Shown here: positions 8,572 through 17,035 of the stretch, piece by piece
Layout of the letters: every line of letters starts with the position of its first letter
Numbering within the stretch: position 1 is the stretch's first letter
Origin: an uncultured cyanobacterium
Lineage (GTDB): Bacteria > Cyanobacteriota > Cyanobacteriia > PCC-6307 > Cyanobiaceae
Assembly: GCA_903934745.1 (NCBI GenBank)
Contig: CAIZOZ010000015.1
Coordinates: 1 to 22,456 of the forward strand
Reading direction: 5' to 3'
Length of the DNA: 22,456 nt
The notes under the pieces: generated by a model
What the model saw: the letters and a program-made list of their open reading frames with translations, nothing else
Told to the model about the DNA's origin: nothing
Databases searched by the model: none
Translations under genes and position numbers: made by a program

Positions 8572-8865
8572 ATGAACCCAACAGGACCCTCCTTCGCCCT
8601 GGCCCTGCTCGCCGCTGCATCCCTGGCCACAGGACTCCAGCCGCCCGCCCAGGCCGGCCCGCAGGCAGTCCAGGCCAACATCAGCTCATCGCGCTCTGGC
8701 GCCGTTGGTCGCCATGCCAAAACCACGAACGACAGGGGGGCCACCAACGAAACCAAGACCACCTGTCTTGCCTCGCCCAGATCCCTGCCGATTCTCGGGG
8801 CAGGCGTCAGCTTCAGGCACAGCCGCCGGCTCAAAAAACGCCTGCAGTCAGGCCCGTCCGCATGA
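8572..8865 (+). CDS. Possible small secreted protein, unknown function
   Basis: A 97-residue frame starting at ATG 8572. Its first 30 residues look like a signal peptide: a hydrophobic Ala/Leu core (FALALLAAASLATGL) followed by an AQA cleavage-like site near residues 26-28. The remainder is polar and basic with one Cys and shows no motif I recognise. It could be a real small exported protein, the N-terminus of a frameshifted older gene, or a chance frame in high-G+C DNA. No ribosome binding site is evident. The neighbours do not help, as the nearest gene to the left is divergent and the desaturase lies 358 bp to the right. Confidence 0.3.
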   Translation: MNPTGPSFALALLAAASLATGLQPPAQAGPQAVQANISSSRSGAVGRHAKTTNDRGATNETKTTCLASPRSLPILGAGVSFRHSRRLKKRLQSGPSA

Positions 8866-9184
8866 TCCCGGCCAACCGGGCAGCGCCATCGAGGCATGAT
8901 CCTCGCTGGGTTGTTGAGAATCCAGCCGGCAGGCCCGCCAGAGGCTGGCGGTGGAAACCGGTGCTCGCGCAACGTGCCCCCGAGCGCCCCCGGCTGACAA
9001 CGCAGGGGGGCTGAATCGGGAGCGACCGCGGTCGGGCCGCTGGGGATCGCGACCTGCCGGTGTTGGTGACGCTCGGCCTCAGCCACCAGCCACCAGGACC
9101 GGAGCCCGTGGTGCAGCGCAGCGGCGCCCACACCGGCCCCTCGCCGCCGAAACCGATCCCAGCGGCGGGTTGCTGCCGCCGGCA

Positions 9185-9216
9185 GAGCCCGGTGCGGGCG
9201 GAGCCTGGTGCGGGCG
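9185..9216 (+). repeat. 16-bp tandem repeat, two copies
   Basis: Two adjacent copies of GAGCCCGGTGCGGGCG differing at one base (C to T in the second copy), ending 7 bp before the ATG of the first desaturase. Sixteen bp is not a multiple of three, so a copy-number change here would shift any frame reading through it, arguing that this segment is untranslated. Confidence 0.6.
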
Positions 9217-9223
9217 GCTGGCG

Positions 9224-10294
<1,071 letters not shown>

Positions 10295-10339
10295 TGCTCC
10301 AACCACGACCAATCGCGACCAATGGGAGCCGAGTCAGCC

Positions 10340-10831
10340 ATGCCCCGATGGGAATATCAGGTCATCCACCTCAATGTCGAGAATCCGACAACGCCGCCCG
10401 CGGCTCCAGGCGCGGCTCAGGCCCCGGCGCCTGGTCCGGGTCCGGCCCCAACGGCCGACGCCGGCGGGTCCAAATCGCCGCCGGTGTTTTCCCAGGAATA
10501 CCTGCAGAAGGAATTTCCCGGTTTCTACACTCCGAATTCCTCCGGCCAGCAACATCCTGCCCAGCAGCTGCAGGGTTTCCTCAATGGCGTCGGTCAGCAG
10601 GGCTGGTCCCTGATCGGGGTGTTTCCCCTCGGGCCTCTGTTGATGATGATCTTCCGCCGCCGTCTGAGCGCCGCCTCGCCCGCCGGCGAGGCCACGGCCG
10701 TCAGCACGGCCGCCCCAGTCGACTCAGGCCCTCCGGCCAGGACTGGAGCCAACCCAGGCCCTGATCTCGACGCGCTGTTGCGGCGCATCGAGACCCTGGA
10801 ACAGCGCCTGGATCCCCCCGCTCAACCCTGA
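10340..10831 (+). CDS. Small DUF4177-like protein
   Basis: A 163-residue soluble protein of unknown function. It begins MPRWEYQVIHLNVE and has LNGVGQQGWSLIGVFPLG followed by MIFRRR. This WEYxV ... GW-L-IG ... FRR pattern is that of DUF4177-type small domains. A Pro/Ala/Gly-rich linker (residues 20-45) interrupts the domain, and a second one precedes a short C-terminal coiled-coil-like helix (LDALLRRIETLEQRLD). I chose the ATG at 10340 over 10322 because the conserved part starts MPRWEYQ and a GGAG lies 12 bp upstream. It follows the desaturase by 45 bp on the same strand and converges with the next gene. Confidence 0.75.
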   Translation: MPRWEYQVIHLNVENPTTPPAAPGAAQAPAPGPGPAPTADAGGSKSPPVFSQEYLQKEFPGFYTPNSSGQQHPAQQLQGFLNGVGQQGWSLIGVFPLGPLLMMIFRRRLSAASPAGEATAVSTAAPVDSGPPARTGANPGPDLDALLRRIETLEQRLDPPAQP

Positions 10832-10832
10832 G

Positions 10833-10896
10833 ACCAGGCGCCACGCAGCGCTGCAGGGGCCAGCCGGCCCGGTCACGGCGGCCTCAGGCGCCTGGT
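10833..10896. terminator. Perfect 10-bp inverted repeat between convergent genes
   Basis: ACCAGGCGCC (10833-10842) pairs perfectly with GGCGCCTGGT (10887-10896). The left arm starts directly after the stop of the plus-strand gene and the right arm overlaps the last codons of the minus-strand gene. The 44-bp loop is G+C-rich and contains its own palindrome, GCAGCGCTGC. There is no T-run, so termination by this hairpin is a guess based on position. Confidence 0.35.
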
Positions 10897-11672
10897 TCCA
10901 CCAGTTCGCGGCGAATCGCGGTGGCCAGATCGGGCAGGAGGTGCTCGCCGTGGAAGCCGAGGCGCCGGGCCCGCTTGCGCAGCAGGTCCAGGAATTGATC
11001 CGGCGAGAGCTCCTCATCACCGGCGGCCCCCAGGGCCGCCAGGGTGCGGCGCAGATCGGGCAACTCGAAATCGAGATCGGTGGCAGTGTAATCGCTCTGG
11101 CCCGCCATCACGGCCGCGAAGCGCTCGCGCCGCTGGCGCCGGGCGACCGGATAGGCGGCCAGCAGCTGCTCGCGGCACTGGCGCCAGGGCCGGCTGGCGG
11201 TGAACAGCGTGGCCAGGGCCGCCGACAGACCGGCCGCTTCGGCATCGTCGATGCGCAGATCGAAGGCCGGCGGGGGCTGGCGCAGCCCGACGAACACCTC
11301 CAGCAGATCACCGGGCCCGAGCTCCCGCTGCTCGCCCTCGCGCACGGGCAGGGCCGAAGCCGCCAACGCCTCCACCAGCTCCGGCTGACCGGCCAGCAAC
11401 AGCTCGGCCTGCTCGGGCAGCAAGCGACCGCTGGGGGCCTGCTCGACCAACCAGCGATTGATCCCGCCCAGGGCCAGGAACACCTCCGGACCGGGTGAAG
11501 CCAGCTTGCCGTTGCGCAGCATCGACAGCTGGGAATTGTGGACCCGACCGAGCTGGAGGGCCTCGGCCAGGGCCGGCAGCACCCGATGGGACCAGCCGTT
11601 GCGGGCATGCCACACCCTGATCAGATGGGCGAAGGCCACTCGGCCCGATTCGATTCCGCCTCCGTAACTCAA
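10884..11672 (-). CDS. Conserved hypothetical protein with possible N-terminal helix-turn-helix
   Basis: A 262-residue protein of unknown function. The N-terminal third (residues 15-75) looks like a helical DNA-binding-type module: IRVWHARNGWSHRVLPALAE, then VHNSQLSMLRNGKLASPGPEVFLALG. The middle is Leu/Ala-rich and helical. The C-terminal part (SDYTATDLDFELPDLRRTL, then SPDQFLDLLRKRARRL) also looks structured. There is no signal peptide or membrane segment. The outermost start is TTG 11672; GTG 11639 is a reasonable alternative that begins just before the conserved-looking part. It is divergent from desC at 11728, sharing a spacer of 55-88 bp, so it could regulate or be co-regulated with desC. 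That link is inference from position. Confidence 0.72.
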   Translation of the reverse strand: MSYGGGIESGRVAFAHLIRVWHARNGWSHRVLPALAEALQLGRVHNSQLSMLRNGKLASPGPEVFLALGGINRWLVEQAPSGRLLPEQAELLLAGQPELVEALAASALPVREGEQRELGPGDLLEVFVGLRQPPPAFDLRIDDAEAAGLSAALATLFTASRPWRQCREQLLAAYPVARRQRRERFAAVMAGQSDYTATDLDFELPDLRRTLAALGAAGDEELSPDQFLDLLRKRARRLGFHGEHLLPDLATAIRRELVEPGA

Positions 11673-11682
11673 GTGATCGGGA

Positions 11683-11716
11683 TCCGTATTGCTATGATCT
11701 TACCGTTCGATACGGA
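11683..11716. promoter_or_regulatory. Inverted repeat straddling the desC promoter, possible operator
   Basis: TCCGTAT (11683-11689) and ATACGGA (11710-11716) form a perfect 7-bp inverted repeat with a 20-bp gap. The -10 element TATGAT sits in that gap. A protein binding both arms, or a dimer across them, would cover the promoter. The arms are short, so chance cannot be excluded. Confidence 0.4.
11693..11698 (+). promoter_or_regulatory. Extended -10 promoter element for desC
   Basis: TATGAT is preceded by TGC, giving an extended -10 (TGnTATGAT). It lies 29 bp upstream of the desC ATG at 11728. No TTGACA-like -35 is visible at 16-18 bp, which fits an extended -10 promoter. Confidence 0.5.
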
Positions 11717-11727
11717 GTCGGTCCTAC

Positions 11728-12723
<996 letters not shown>

Positions 12724-12766
12724 GTTGACCAATCGGATTTCAGTCGGTTCAAAAGGGTTCGTAGCC

Positions 12767-13225
12767 ATGGCCAAACGTGTTCAGGTGGTACTCAGCGAAG
12801 ACGTGCTGAGCCTCGGTAAGGACGGCGATCTTGTGGAGGTCGCCCCTGGCTACGCCCGCAACTTCCTCGTGCCCCACGGCAAGGCGGTGCCCGTCACCGC
12901 CGCCGTGCTGCGCCAGGTGGAGCATCGTCGGGCCAAGGAAGCCCAGCGCCAGGCCGCCCTCAAAGCGGAGGCCATCGACTTCCGCACCGCCCTGGACACC
13001 ATCGGCCGCTTCACGGTGAAGAAGCAGACCGGTGGCGACGACGTGCTCTTCGGCACCGTCACCAATGGCGATGTGGCTGAAGCGATCGAAGCCGCCACCA
13101 AGAAGGAGATCGACCGCCGCGACATCATCGTGCCGGAAATCCACCGCACCGGTTCCTACAAGGTGCAGGTGAAGCTGCATCCCGAGGTGGTGGCCGAAAT
13201 CAATCTGGAAGTCGCCAGTTTCTGA
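12767..13225 (+). CDS. rplI: 50S ribosomal protein L9
   Basis: A 152-residue ribosomal protein, the normal length for L9. The N-terminal rRNA-binding domain contains the family signature (GDLVEVAPGYARNFLVPHGKA), followed by the long connecting helix (QVEHRRAKEAQRQAALKAEA) and the C-terminal domain ending KLHPEVVAEINLEV. The start at ATG 12767 is set by the family N-terminus MAKRVQVVL and by a good ribosome binding site, AAAAGGG at 12751-12757, 9 bp upstream. An upstream in-frame extension is open but is not part of L9. The gene follows desC by 43 bp and ends before a strong terminator. Confidence 0.98.
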   Translation: MAKRVQVVLSEDVLSLGKDGDLVEVAPGYARNFLVPHGKAVPVTAAVLRQVEHRRAKEAQRQAALKAEAIDFRTALDTIGRFTVKKQTGGDDVLFGTVTNGDVAEAIEAATKKEIDRRDIIVPEIHRTGSYKVQVKLHPEVVAEINLEVASF

Positions 13226-13252
13226 AAACCGCTCTCTTCAGCGCGTCCTGCG

Positions 13253-13291
13253 GCCCTGGGCACCCCATCTGGTGGGGAGCCCAGGGCTTTT
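13253..13291 (+). terminator. Intrinsic terminator after rplI
   Basis: The left arm GCCCTGGGC then CCCCA (13253-13267) pairs with TGGGG then GCCCAGGGC (13273-13287). There is a single A-A mismatch in the stem and a 5-nt loop, followed by TTTT. This is a near-perfect 15-bp stem with a short T-run, 28 bp after the rplI stop. Confidence 0.9.
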
Positions 13292-13446
13292 GCGCTACCG
13301 GTAGGGGGTCGCTGGGCTGGTCAAAACGGCCTCCCCAGGTGAGGATGTTTTGCCGTGCTTGCGGCTGACCTCAGCGCCGGCAGTTCTGGCCCCAGCCGAG
13401 CGGTGCCGCCGGCAACCAATCGCGTGCCCCCCCTGGAGACCACAAC

Positions 13447-14892
13447 ATGGTGACTGTGCCCCTGGGAGAGCCCGCCCAGGCCGCCGAACCGGACCTGGAG
13501 CCAGCCTCGGCCCGCGGCCAGCAGGGCCTGGCCCGCCGCCGCCGTCAGGGTGGCGATGGTGAGTTCGAGGTGCTGCCCGATTCGCTGCCGCCCCAGAACC
13601 TCGAAGCCGAGGAGGCGGTGCTGGGAGGCATCTTGCTGGATCCCGATGCGATCAGCCGGGTGGCCGATGTGCTGCAGCCGGATGCCTTCTACCTGGGCGC
13701 CCACAGGGAGATCTATCGCACCGCCCTGATGCTGCACAGCCAGGGCAAACCCACCGACCTGACGGCGATGGGTGCCTGGCTGGCGGATACGGGCCAGCTG
13801 GAGAAGGTGGGCGGCTCGGCTCGGCTGATGGAGTTGGTGGAGCGCACCCTCTCCACCGCCTCGATCGAGCAGGTGGCCCGCCTGGTGATGGACAAATACC
13901 TGCGGCGCCGGCTGATCCGCTCCGGCAACGAGGTGATCCGGCTGGGCTTTGATCAAGGCAAGCCGATGGATCAGGTGCTCGATGAAGCCGAGCAGGCGAT
14001 CTTCGCGATCAGCCAGGAAAAACCCAGCAAGGGCCTCACCCCCACCGCCGAGATTCTCACCAGCACCTTCGAGGAAATCGAGAGTCGCTCGCTCGGCATG
14101 GCGGTGGCGGGCATCCCGGTGAACTTCTACGACCTCGATGCCATGACCCAGGGGCTGCAGCGCAGCGACCTGATCATCATTGCCGGCCGGCCGGCCATGG
14201 GCAAAACAGCGATCACACTCAACATCGCCAAGAACGTGGCCCAGCTGCATGGCCTGCCGGTATGCGTGTTCTCGCTGGAGATGAGCAAGGAGCAGCTCAC
14301 CTACCGACTGCTGGCGATGGAGGTGGGCATCGAGAGCAGCCGGCTGCGCACCGGACGATTGCAGCAGGAGGAATGGCCCTTGCTGGGCCAGGGGATCAAC
14401 AGCCTTGGCCAGCTGCCGATCTTCATTGATGACAAACCCAATGCCGGCGTGCTGGAAATGCGCTCCCTCTGCCGCCGCCTGATGGCGGAATCGGGCAAGG
14501 AGCTGGGCTTGATCGTGATCGACTATCTGCAGTTGATGGAGGGCTCCGGTTCCGACAACCGGGTGCAGGAGCTCTCCCGCATCACCCGCGGCCTCAAGCA
14601 GATGGCCCGCGAACTGAATGTGCCGGTGGTGGCCCTCTCCCAGCTGAGCCGGGGCGTGGAGGCCCGCACCAACAAGCGGCCGATGCTGAGCGATCTGCGC
14701 GAATCAGGCTCGATCGAGCAGGACGCCGACCTGGTGCTGATGATCTATCGCGATGAGTACTACAACCCCGAAACCGCTGATCGGGGCATCACCGAAGTGA
14801 TCGTCACCAAGCACCGCAATGGACCGGTGGGCGTCTGCAAGCTGCTGTTTGAACCCCAGTACACCCGCTTCCGCAACCTGGCCGCTCCCTGA
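13447..14892 (+). CDS. dnaB: Replicative DNA helicase
   Basis: A 481-residue hexameric 5'-3' helicase that unwinds DNA at the replication fork. The N-terminal domain begins with the family signature PPQNLEAEEAVLGGILLD (48-65). The RecA-like domain has Walker A GRPAMGKT (247-254), then FSLEMS (275-280), Walker B LIVIDYLQLM (355-364) and the ALSQLSRGVE motif (396-405). A conserved SDLRESGSIEQDAD block and RNGP close the C-terminus. There is no intein, although cyanobacterial dnaB genes often carry one. The start ATG 13447 has GGAGA at 13435-13439, 7 bp upstream. About 40 basic/acidic residues precede the conserved domain. It follows the rplI terminator, so it has its own promoter, which I could not pick out. 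It converges with the next gene, 32 bp away. Confidence 0.98.
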   Translation: MVTVPLGEPAQAAEPDLEPASARGQQGLARRRRQGGDGEFEVLPDSLPPQNLEAEEAVLGGILLDPDAISRVADVLQPDAFYLGAHREIYRTALMLHSQGKPTDLTAMGAWLADTGQLEKVGGSARLMELVERTLSTASIEQVARLVMDKYLRRRLIRSGNEVIRLGFDQGKPMDQVLDEAEQAIFAISQEKPSKGLTPTAEILTSTFEEIESRSLGMAVAGIPVNFYDLDAMTQGLQRSDLIIIAGRPAMGKTAITLNIAKNVAQLHGLPVCVFSLEMSKEQLTYRLLAMEVGIESSRLRTGRLQQEEWPLLGQGINSLGQLPIFIDDKPNAGVLEMRSLCRRLMAESGKELGLIVIDYLQLMEGSGSDNRVQELSRITRGLKQMARELNVPVVALSQLSRGVEARTNKRPMLSDLRESGSIEQDADLVLMIYRDEYYNPETADRGITEVIVTKHRNGPVGVCKLLFEPQYTRFRNLAAP

Positions 14893-14924
14893 GCCGGCCA
14901 GCCAGCAGGCGCCAGGACCGCCGA

Positions 14925-15863
14925 TCAGGGACTCACCGCCGGAGCCCTGGACGGTGCGGCAGGACTGACCGCCTGGCCCCTATCGGCAGGCTCGAGAATC
15001 ACCAGCTCCGGCGTGGTGGCGGCCAGGCTCCTGAGACGCGTGCGCAGAAAGGCGGCGAGCTGGTGCGTCTGCGGGTAATCGATGAACGCTCTGGCAACCA
15101 CCAAGGCATCCCCCACCTCCACCGGAAGCCTGAGCGGAAGCTGCCGAAAAGACTCTCCGTACAGAGGCAAAGTGAGAGGGGTGGCGAAGCCAACCAGAAG
15201 ATCTTCGACGCCACTCTGGCCACGCCAGGCTGGCGGCTCCGCGGGGCCGTCCTTGGCCGCAGGCTGCCACAGGCCACAATCGATCAGAACTTGCTGAAAC
15301 CCAGGGAAAGCACCATCTGGCAGCGGCAGGATTGGATAACGAGCGATCGCTTCGAAAGTGACTCGATCGCCAAGATCAAGCAGAGGATGGCCATCTTTCA
15401 CTACCAGCATCATGGGCATCCGGCTCAGATGGATGGAGACAAGATTTGGATCGTCAGCGGGGACATCTGGGTATGAGGTGATCCAAGCATCAATGACATG
15501 ATCCCTGAGCAGCTGCAGCGGCCTGTGATACTCAAAAAAATCAAGATTACCGGCAATCCATCCATCCACAAGCGACGGACTGACGAGCGGAGCAGACCAG
15601 TGCTGAGCCTCCAATCTCAGAGGCTGGTCATCAAGCCATCTCACAAGCTGATGAACTTGACGCTCCAGATTGAGAAGCGTAAGATTTCCTTTCAGATACC
15701 ATTCCCCACCCCTGCGCACAAGATCAACAGCAAACACATCTGCGCATCGCCTGGCATTTCTACTGACAGTGGACTGGCTTACCGAAACTCTTGAGGCCAC
15801 CCGGCTCCCAGTCCGCAACCAGATCAGACCATCCATAGAGGCGAGGCAGTCAACTTCAACCAC
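14925..15863 (-). CDS. LysR-like transcriptional regulator, tandem copy 1
   Basis: A 312-residue protein with an N-terminal winged-helix-type DNA-binding region (about residues 12-50, with SRVSVSQSTVSRNARR as the recognition-helix area). A LysR-type effector-binding domain follows (about 80-295; PLRLEAQHW, then VSIHLSRMPMMLVV, then HPLLDL). Its target and effector are unknown. Aligning it with the neighbouring copy shows similarity starting exactly at VEVDCLAS, where both genes carry GTG, so I place the start at GTG 15863. The frame also opens at TTG 15884. The first half of the gene is close to 50% G+C while the 3' part is as G+C-rich as the rest of the window. A perfect 10-bp dyad lies 51-77 bp upstream. 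The Pro/Ala-rich tail (last 18 residues) is not part of the fold. It faces dnaB tail to tail. Confidence 0.82.
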   Translation of the reverse strand: MVEVDCLASMDGLIWLRTGSRVASRVSVSQSTVSRNARRCADVFAVDLVRRGGEWYLKGNLTLLNLERQVHQLVRWLDDQPLRLEAQHWSAPLVSPSLVDGWIAGNLDFFEYHRPLQLLRDHVIDAWITSYPDVPADDPNLVSIHLSRMPMMLVVKDGHPLLDLGDRVTFEAIARYPILPLPDGAFPGFQQVLIDCGLWQPAAKDGPAEPPAWRGQSGVEDLLVGFATPLTLPLYGESFRQLPLRLPVEVGDALVVARAFIDYPQTHQLAAFLRTRLRSLAATTPELVILEPADRGQAVSPAAPSRAPAVSP

Positions 15864-15913
15864 GCCTTGCCGATGAACGGCCAAAATTGTGACACAACAT
15901 CCAAGCTGCAGCG

Positions 15914-15954
15914 GTATTGCGCAGCCATTATGCGCAATACTTGCAATTTTGCGC
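15914..15954. promoter_or_regulatory. Perfect dyad plus third half-site upstream of LysR copy 1
   Basis: GTATTGCGCA (15914-15923) and TGCGCAATAC (15931-15940) form a perfect 10-bp inverted repeat with a 7-bp spacer. A further half-site TTGCGC lies at 15949-15954 and pairs with the GCGCAA at 15932-15937. On the minus strand the spacer reads into CATAAT, a possible -10. The position, just upstream of a LysR-like gene, suggests an operator, most likely for autoregulation. The symmetric pair at the LysR T-N11-A spacing is G and C, so it is not a canonical LysR box. Confidence 0.55.
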
Positions 15955-16081
15955 CTATACGACAGGCCATGGGGCGGCTACAAGCCCCTCCCCAATCATC
16001 CAAAAAGCCGCAACCAGGGAAAGGTCAATTGTCAGTAGCAACCCATACAAATCGCACGAAAGACAAGGACGACATCGCCGA

Positions 16082-16969
16082 TCAGGACCAGCAGCTATCC
16101 GCAGAAAGCCTGATATCCGCATAGCGATCTGCGAAGATTTTCAAGCGAGACCGAAGCACATCACACAACGCACCCACCTCTGGATGGGCCATGAACTCCC
16201 TGCGGACAACAACAGCATCACCAGAACTGAAGGGAAGATTCAACGGCAACTTGACCAGCCTGCCACCGCTGATCTCCAGGCTCAAGGCCGTGCCATAGCC
16301 AATGGTGAGCTCCGCCTCAGTCTTCCCCTCCCATTGATCACGTTGATAGCGCATCATCCGCACATCATCGCTCCACAAACCAATCGTCTTAAGGGACTCC
16401 TCCACCTTAGGGTACAAACCCGTCGGCAGCCCAAGCGTGGGATAGCTGGCAATATCGGCGAATGAAATTCTCGCCTTCCCGATCAATGGATGATCAGGAT
16501 TCACAACAAAGAACACCGGCATCGACGACAGGGGCAGGGAGGCAAGGTCAGCATCATCAGCAGCTGGAACATCTGGCAACCCAGAGATGCAGGCATCGAC
16601 AATTCTGTCCCTGACAAGCTGAAAATTTCTAGGCACGCCGACGATATTCGAAAGGCCCAAGAGCCATCGATCTGGCGTAGGCGTGCAAAGCAGTGGCCCT
16701 GACCAATACGTTGCCTCAAGCCTGAGTGGCCTGGCGCCCATCCATCGTGCAGCCTGATGGACACGACGCTCAAGCAGCAAGACAGAATCATCACCTACGA
16801 TATGCCACTCACCATCAATCCGCTGCAACTCAAGACCAAAGAGGTCGAGACACTTTTGAGCCTGCCTGCTGGCCGTGGCTTGACTCATCGCAAATCTTTT
16901 GCAGACCTCTCTCCCTGTCCTCAACCATTGAAGAGCATCCAAAGCTGCCAACGAATCAAGCTCAATCAC
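16082..16969 (-). CDS. LysR-like transcriptional regulator, tandem copy 2
   Basis: A 295-residue regulator homologous to the adjacent copy along its whole length. Shared landmarks are ELDSLAALDALQWLRTGREV, SQATASRQAQKC in the helix-turn-helix, PLRLEATYWSGPLL, LPLSSMPVFFVVNPDHPL and a common ending region (LPLNLPFSSGDAVVV). The similarity to copy 1 begins at GTG 16969. ATG 17002 would add 11 residues and is the main alternative. It lacks the Pro/Ala tail of copy 1. The gene starts 33-66 bp after the stop of a fatty acid desaturase in the same direction, so it may be co-transcribed with it and could control it. Its sequence is lower in G+C than the neighbours. Effector and targets are unknown. 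Confidence 0.82.
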   Translation of the reverse strand: MIELDSLAALDALQWLRTGREVCKRFAMSQATASRQAQKCLDLFGLELQRIDGEWHIVGDDSVLLLERRVHQAARWMGARPLRLEATYWSGPLLCTPTPDRWLLGLSNIVGVPRNFQLVRDRIVDACISGLPDVPAADDADLASLPLSSMPVFFVVNPDHPLIGKARISFADIASYPTLGLPTGLYPKVEESLKTIGLWSDDVRMMRYQRDQWEGKTEAELTIGYGTALSLEISGGRLVKLPLNLPFSSGDAVVVRREFMAHPEVGALCDVLRSRLKIFADRYADIRLSADSCWS

Positions 16970-17035
16970 CCACACGAAGCCGACAACAGTCAGCCTAGCC
17001 ATTCACCTGCAGAAAGCAGAGCTCTGGATCGGAGT

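Larger units (their letters stand above)
8312..9223. other. Long stretch without a confident gene
   Basis: About 900 bp separate the start of the PLP-enzyme gene from the first desaturase. Several frames are open on both strands, but their products are rich in Arg, Pro, Gly and Ala with no conserved motif. The region holds a short tandem GCAGAGT at about 8325-8338, a possible small secreted ORF (8572-8865), and a 16-bp tandem repeat at 9185-9216. The promoter of the leftward gcv unit is probably in 8312-8571, though I see no clear boxes. Confidence 0.4.
15301..17035. other. Segment of lower G+C than its surroundings
   Basis: By eye this segment is near 50% G+C: I counted 28 of 60 bases at 16441-16500 and 31 of 60 at 15661-15720, against 47 of 60 at 19921-19980 in mnmG. 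It covers most of both LysR-like genes and the spacer between them. Lower G+C in a regulator pair suggests acquisition from elsewhere or relaxed selection. No IS, tRNA or direct repeats at the edges were seen. Confidence 0.6.

Noticed and set aside
13295..13304. 10-bp palindrome CTACCGGTAG after the rplI terminator
   Set aside because: It is a single short palindrome with no repeat elsewhere in the spacer and no linked promoter element.
13321..14250. 309-codon minus-strand frame opposite dnaB
   Set aside because: It is a shadow of dnaB with low-complexity composition.
15971..15988. GGGGC/GCCCC hairpin after LysR copy 2
   Set aside because: It has a 5-bp stem and no T-run on the minus strand, and is expected by chance.
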